The translations under genes were made by a program, and so were the position numbers. Below, piece after piece: positions 7,701 to 10,178 of a stretch of DNA of 10,178 nt. This DNA is from Gemmatimonadota bacterium (GTDB taxonomy: Bacteria > Gemmatimonadota > Gemmatimonadetes > Longimicrobiales > Longimicrobiaceae). Location: NCBI GenBank assembly GCA_019348265.1, contig JAHWJV010000087.1, positions 1-10,178 of the forward strand, given 5' to 3'. Numbering within the stretch: position 1 is the stretch's first letter; every line of letters starts with the position of its first letter. Under the pieces are notes generated by a model. That model ran no database searches. It was not told the DNA's origin and was given only the letters and a program-made list of their open reading frames with translations.

Positions 7701-8378
7701 GTCGTGGCCCCACGCGGTGTAGAACACGCGCCCTCGGCCGTGGCTTCGCGTCCAGGTGTATGGCTCGTTCTCCCGGTACTCCAGGACGGTGCGGCCCTGC
7801 GGGTTATGGTCCTTGTGGACGTACGTCTCGTCCCAGCTCTCGAACCCGCGGAAGCCCTGCATGATCCCGTGGTCCGGCTCCGCGATGCGTGTCCGGAAGA
7901 CTCCCGTGCCGTGCGATGCGAAGGCACCTCCCAGTAGCTCGATGAACGCCCGGGACGTGCGGAAATTGCCCGACGCGGAGTGCACCGGAACGAATCCGCC
8001 ACCCTCGGCGACATACGCCAGAAGCGCCTCCTCCTGCGCTCTCGGAAGGTCGCCCTCGTAGTTGGCGTAGAGCAGCACGGCGTCATATCCCCGCAGATTC
8101 TCGGGGTTCAGGTCTGCCAGACGCTCGGTGTAGTACAGCTCGATTCCACGGTTGAGCATCGACGTGCCGACGTCCCGCAGGCGCTCCGCGGGCGTATGGT
8201 GCCCCGCGTCCCCCAGGAAGAGCACCTTGATCCGCTGCTGCTTCGCCTCTGTGGCCGCGGCCGTGGGAGCGGCTCGCGGCGTCGGGGTCGCTGGCGCGCA
8301 CCCGACCAGTGCGATCGCCAGGAGCGACACGAGGGGTGCGGACCAGGAACCCGTTCTCGACAGAGCCGGAGCTGCCAT
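4761..8378 (-). CDS. Multidomain lipoprotein: ThuA, PVC-type dehydrogenase, HEAT-like repeats, carbohydrate-binding-like domain, cupredoxin
   Basis: A 1205-residue predicted envelope oxidoreductase. Residues 1-27 are a lipoprotein signal with lipobox LVGC, lipidated at Cys27. Residues ~48-250 are a ThuA-like glutamine-amidotransferase fold, starting RIKVLFLGDAGHHTPAERL and ending VFYTAWGHDKRTW. From ~315 to 685 is a PVC-type membrane-bound dehydrogenase propeller, opening LPAGFRVELFASEPDVVNPI, with Asp-rich calcium-type loops DTDNDGRAD (375-383) and DTDGDDRAD (418-426). HEAT-like helices occupy ~695-880. A jelly roll resembling CBM4/9 domains occupies ~888-1040 (NLLPDPGFE). The C-terminus (~1075-1205) is an azurin/auracyanin-type cupredoxin with candidate copper ligands His1119, Cys1187, His1192 and Met1196. 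There is no CxxCH heme motif. I infer oxidation of a sugar or polyol, with the copper domain as electron relay; substrate and cofactor are not visible. GGAGG six bases before the ATG supports the start. It is last in a probable three-gene operon. Confidence 0.92.
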   Translation of the reverse strand: MAAPALSRTGSWSAPLVSLLAIALVGCAPATPTPRAAPTAAATEAKQQRIKVLFLGDAGHHTPAERLRDVGTSMLNRGIELYYTERLADLNPENLRGYDAVLLYANYEGDLPRAQEEALLAYVAEGGGFVPVHSASGNFRTSRAFIELLGGAFASHGTGVFRTRIAEPDHGIMQGFRGFESWDETYVHKDHNPQGRTVLEYRENEPYTWTRSHGRGRVFYTAWGHDKRTWQNTGFHDLLERGIRWAAGQSVQQALTAREVEEPFEHAVLDVPFPPPHSARLEYEATKGPMDRRSNYPLFYNMQLAMTPEESMRRMVLPAGFRVELFASEPDVVNPIAFDWDERGRLWVAESVEYPYPREIWPDSGGKDRIKILEDTDNDGRADKVTVFAGDMNIPTGFTFANGGVVVVQAPQTLFLKDTDGDDRADVRQVLFEGWSQRDTHAGPSNLHYGLDNWVWGVLGYSGFTGTVGGEQHQFSQGVYRFARNGSKLEFLRRTNNNTWGLGFNEQGGAFVSTANGNPSTYLQFPQKNYSLLSELQAGVTETLSPTPRMIPLSNEFRQVDWVGAYTAGSDHPVYTARSFPRPYWNRIGFVAEPTGHLVGEFILEPAGSTYDATHPRNLVTSDDQWFSPVAVEVGPDGAIWLADWYNYVIQHNAESDRQRPSPGNAYANPLRDRQHGRIYRIVHEGAAPVQPMTLAGAGPQKLVETLRHENRFWRIHAQRLLVERGQTDVVPALIELARDRGVDAVGLNAAVIHALWTLHGLGQIAGSNDQALTAARAALTHPSPGVRINATKVLPRNSTSAEAVLPLLADPDPQVRLEALVALGEMPSSLAAGEAIYSLLGQPSTMQDQWLREAGALAGAVHSRGFLAAARASGLLARATAPRPEPANLLPDPGFERTTGAQPSGWTSRTDRGSAQLVTAPGRGRSGGNALRIGSTAGADASWLGPEIQLKPNTRYQIGAWIRTNDVVRGTARGAQISMGGIPAAISRTNPMVGTNDWTYQERTFTAPAAATGRLEVTLGGGGDVTGELLLDDVLVRELGPEPGQTLPSIVELVAKSSPQYVNEQDVAGPAQASIGGNAVVLAVAVVPEVLQFDKKELRVRAGQQVSVVFTNTDNMEHNFVVIMPNSLTRVGPLADQLAASPRGREQNYVPDTPDVVVNTPILGPSEKFTLNFVAPTTPGTYEFVCTIPGHWRVMRGVFVVEPA

Positions 8379-8384
8379 GCTGAA

Positions 8385-8389
8385 CCTCC
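8385..8389 (-). promoter_or_regulatory. Ribosome binding site of the ThuA-dehydrogenase-cupredoxin gene
   Basis: On the minus strand GGAGG lies six bases before the ATG at 8378-8376, a strong Shine-Dalgarno match. It fixes the start that yields a complete lipoprotein signal peptide. An earlier ATG overlapping this site is out of frame. Confidence 0.8.
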
Positions 8390-8436
8390 ATGCGGAGCGC
8401 GAAAGGAAACGAGAGCGAGAGATATTCGTGCGCGAC

Positions 8437-8451
8437 CGAAGCGCGGCTTCG
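8437..8451 (-). other. Small stem-loop between the TIM-barrel and large lipoprotein genes
   Basis: CGAAGC (8437-8442) and GCTTCG (8446-8451) pair over six bases around a three-base GCG loop, inside the 126-base gap 8379-8504. No T-run follows directly on the minus strand, so it is a weak terminator candidate. It could be an attenuator or RNA-processing site between the two genes, or chance in GC-rich DNA. No clear promoter for the large gene is visible in this gap. Confidence 0.3.
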
Positions 8452-8504
8452 CCAGCGCCTGCTCGGGAAGCGACACTCTTGGAGGTGTGCGGTCTCCCGC
8501 CCGC

Positions 8505-9362
8505 TCACCTGCCCGGGACTCTGCCGCCGGGCTTGAGATCCTTGAAGGTGCGGGAGAGTTTTTCCAGCGCCGGCTCCACCGCGAGCCGCTCGATGCTGGA
8601 AGCTCCGAAGAAGCCGTCGATCCCGGTGGTGTGGTCGAAGATGTATTGAGCGTCCTCGGGGTAGGCGATCGGGCCACCGTGGCAGATCACCATGACGTCG
8701 GGATTCACACCTTTGGCGGCGTCGTGCATCGCCTGGATTCGCACCGCCGCCTCCTCCAGCGTGGGCGCGGTGCTCGCGTTCACTCCCACGGACCCCGCGA
8801 CCGTGGTGTTCATATGGGTGACGATCAGGTCCGCCCCCGCCCGGGTCATCTTCACGGCCTGCTCCTCGTCGAAGACGTAGGGGCAGGTCAGCATCTCCAT
8901 CTCGTGCGCCGTGCGGATCATCTCCACCTCCAGGTCGTAGCTCATGCCGGTCTCCTCCAGGATCTGGCGGAAGTTCCCGTCGATGACACCCACGGTGGGG
9001 AAATTCTGCACGCCGTCGAAGCCCATCTCCTTGAGCTGCTTCAGGAACACCTTCATGGTACGGAACGGATCGGTCCCGCAGACGCCGGCGAGCACCGCGG
9101 CGTTACTGACCACCGGCAGCACCTCGCCCGCCATCTCCACCACGATCGCGTTCGCGTCGCCGTACGGCATCAGGCCGGCGGAGCTGCCGCGTCCCGCCAT
9201 CCGATACCGTCCGGAGTTGTAGATGATGATGATGTCCACGCCGCCACGGTCGGAGAACTTGGCAGAGATCCCGGTTCCCGCCCCGGCACCGATGATCGGC
9301 TTTCCCGCCGCGCGCTGCTCCCTGAGTTTGCGGAGAGACTCCTGATAGCTCATGAACGGCAT
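8505..9362 (-). CDS. TIM-barrel protein of the phosphoenolpyruvate hydrolase-like family
   Basis: A 285-residue protein without signal peptide or membrane segment, so probably cytoplasmic. I recognise the family that Pfam calls PEP_hydrolase: a TIM barrel often found next to, or fused with, a Tm-1-like ATP-binding protein (UPF0261). Typical stretches are KPIIGAGAGTGISAKFSDRG at 21-40, DIIIIYNSGRYRMAGRGS at 43-60, GLMPYGDAN at 63-71, GFDGVQNFPTVGVIDGNFR at 114-132, then HMNTTVAGSVG near 183-193 and ICHGGPIAYPEDAQY near 226-240. The C-terminus GIDGFFGASSIERL fits a phosphate-binding barrel loop. The enzymatic role of the family is poorly established, and the name should not be taken as proof of PEP hydrolysis. 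The ATG at 9362 is followed by another at 9353; neither has a strong ribosome binding site. It sits between two genes for predicted ThuA lipoproteins, 123 bases after one and 126 before the other. Confidence 0.85.
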   Translation of the reverse strand: MPFMSYQESLRKLREQRAAGKPIIGAGAGTGISAKFSDRGGVDIIIIYNSGRYRMAGRGSSAGLMPYGDANAIVVEMAGEVLPVVSNAAVLAGVCGTDPFRTMKVFLKQLKEMGFDGVQNFPTVGVIDGNFRQILEETGMSYDLEVEMIRTAHEMEMLTCPYVFDEEQAVKMTRAGADLIVTHMNTTVAGSVGVNASTAPTLEEAAVRIQAMHDAAKGVNPDVMVICHGGPIAYPEDAQYIFDHTTGIDGFFGASSIERLAVEPALEKLSRTFKDLKPGGRVPGR

Positions 9363-9485
9363 GTCTTCGATCTCGTCTCGCTGGGGTGAAGTATGCGTGC
9401 TTCAGGGCGTGGGCAGTCGCTCGGCGGCGGCGTGCAGCGAAGCTCCCCGTCGTGTGCGGCGACCGGTGTTTGCGTGACGTGCCGC
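9363..9485. other. Intergenic gap between the small ThuA gene and the TIM-barrel gene
   Basis: In these 123 bases I see no gene. The only structure is a short imperfect inverted repeat, TGAAG and CTTCA around eight bases near 9387-9404, too weak to call a terminator. The flanking genes run in the same direction and could be co-transcribed. Confidence 0.45.
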
Positions 9486-10178
9486 CTACGGCGTTTGCCG
9501 GCTGACCCAGCGCAGGCTGTTCTGCAGGAGACGCTGGTACGCGGGGTGATTGTGAGCTTCGCCGTCGTGCCCCAGCGTATTGACCAGGATGCGGCCGCCG
9601 CCCGGGTGCCGCACCGTGAACACGATCGGGTAGACGGTGCCCGTCTCCTCCTCGCGCGCCGTCGCCAGAACGTGGATGCCCGGGCCGGCATCGTCGGGAA
9701 TGAATCGGTAGAGCTCGTCGCGCAGGCTGAAGGAGGCCGGCACCCCCTGCATCACCGGGTGGGAGGGGTCTACGACGTTGACGGTGAACTCGCCGTAGCG
9801 GCGGTGCGCGCGGCTCCCGCCGGAAACGAGCTGGCGGTTGTAGTCCGGCCAATCGTTCCAGTTGTACCATGCGCCCGCGTGCCCGATGATCACTCCCTTG
9901 CCGTCGGCGGCGTGGCGCAGAATCGCCTGGCGCAGCGCGGGGTCGGGAAGTGGCTGGTTGGCTGTCAGGTAGAGCACGTCCACTCCGGCCATACGGGGGA
10001 GGATCTCGGCTGGCGTGGCCGTGTAGCCGACGCGCGCGCCGGTGGCGGCCAGCGTGGCGGAGTCCGCCCGCTGGAACCACTGCGGGAAATCGTGGCTGGC
10101 GCCCCCGCCGACGACCAGTACGCTCGGGCTGGATCTCGCGGCGGAGCCGGCCTGCATGGTCCCGGCGCAGCCCGGGAG
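9486..10178 (-). CDS. ThuA-like domain protein, probable lipoprotein (5' end off the window)
   Basis: A single ThuA-like (glutamine-amidotransferase fold) domain. The fold begins VLVVGGGASHDFPQWF and includes the strand-loop GVIIGHAGAWYNWNDWPDYN, the family segment VVDPSHPVMQGVP, and the closing GGGRILVNTLGHDGEAHNHP followed by a helix NSLRWVS. The first in-frame ATG is at 10157, but the frame stays open to the window edge and reads LPGCAGTMQAGS. LPGC resembles a lipobox, so the real start is probably upstream and the protein an anchored lipoprotein; proline at -2 makes this less certain. ThuA was named for trehalose utilisation, and members often accompany sugar oxidoreductases, but no fixed reaction is known. 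It is a distant relative of the ThuA domain in the large lipoprotein two genes downstream, and may be the first visible gene of the same operon. Confidence 0.85.
   Translation of the reverse strand, partial: LPGCAGTMQAGSAARSSPSVLVVGGGASHDFPQWFQRADSATLAATGARVGYTATPAEILPRMAGVDVLYLTANQPLPDPALRQAILRHAADGKGVIIGHAGAWYNWNDWPDYNRQLVSGGSRAHRRYGEFTVNVVDPSHPVMQGVPASFSLRDELYRFIPDDAGPGIHVLATAREEETGTVYPIVFTVRHPGGGRILVNTLGHDGEAHNHPAYQRLLQNSLRWVSRQTP

Noticed and set aside
6960..7937. 325-codon open frame on the plus strand
   Set aside because: It is antisense to the ThuA/dehydrogenase part of the lipoprotein, His/Arg/Val-rich, without family features.
7980..9389. 469-codon open frame on the plus strand
   Set aside because: It runs antisense through the start of the large lipoprotein gene, an intergenic gap and the TIM-barrel gene, whose reading frames are clearly real. 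Its composition (Arg/His/Asp/Val-rich) is typical of GC-rich shadow frames.
1..10178. CRISPR arrays, tRNA or rRNA genes, insertion sequences, long repeats
   Set aside because: I looked for regularly spaced repeats, cloverleaf-like segments and transposase motifs on both strands and saw none.

Overview
The window is GC-rich bacterial DNA with strongly GC-biased third codon positions, frequent GTG/TTG starts, and long antisense open frames that are only shadows. Two predicted lipoproteins, a type I copper domain, a PVC-type dehydrogenase domain, ThuA domains and the non-mevalonate isoprenoid pathway suggest a diderm soil or sediment bacterium. The Gemmatimonadota, Acidobacteriota or Planctomycetota are plausible; Gemmatimonadota is my best guess, but nothing here fixes the phylum.

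Left edge (1-340, minus strand): the first 54 codons of a dihydroxyacetone kinase phosphotransferase subunit, dhaM, run off the window. It is preceded by only the last ~56 codons of dhaL. The rest of dhaL is missing: the dhaL frame runs into the 5' end of xseB on the opposite strand. This looks like a rearrangement breakpoint or an assembly join.

Left half (283-4648, plus strand): a housekeeping block of xseB, ispA, dxs and nadK. xseB/ispA overlap by 4 bases and dxs/nadK overlap by 4 bases. A 297-base spacer with a GC-rich stem-loop splits the block into two pairs. ispA and dxs supply isoprenoid precursors, nadK supplies NADP, and xseB is the small subunit of exonuclease VII. The xseA, tlyA and recN genes often seen in such clusters are absent. 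A perfect 13-bp hairpin lies downstream of nadK, where the two halves converge.

Right half (4761-10178, minus strand, read right to left): three genes in one direction that may form an operon. They encode a ThuA-fold protein with a lipobox-like LPGC at the window edge (5' end missing), a cytoplasmic TIM-barrel protein of the phosphoenolpyruvate hydrolase-like family, and a 1205-residue lipoprotein. The lipoprotein joins a ThuA domain, a PVC-type dehydrogenase beta-propeller, helical HEAT-like repeats, a carbohydrate-binding-like jelly roll and an azurin/auracyanin-type cupredoxin. I infer an envelope-anchored sugar or glycoside oxidation module that passes electrons through its own copper domain. 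The substrate and the role of the TIM-barrel protein are unknown. This cluster is the most interesting part of the window.
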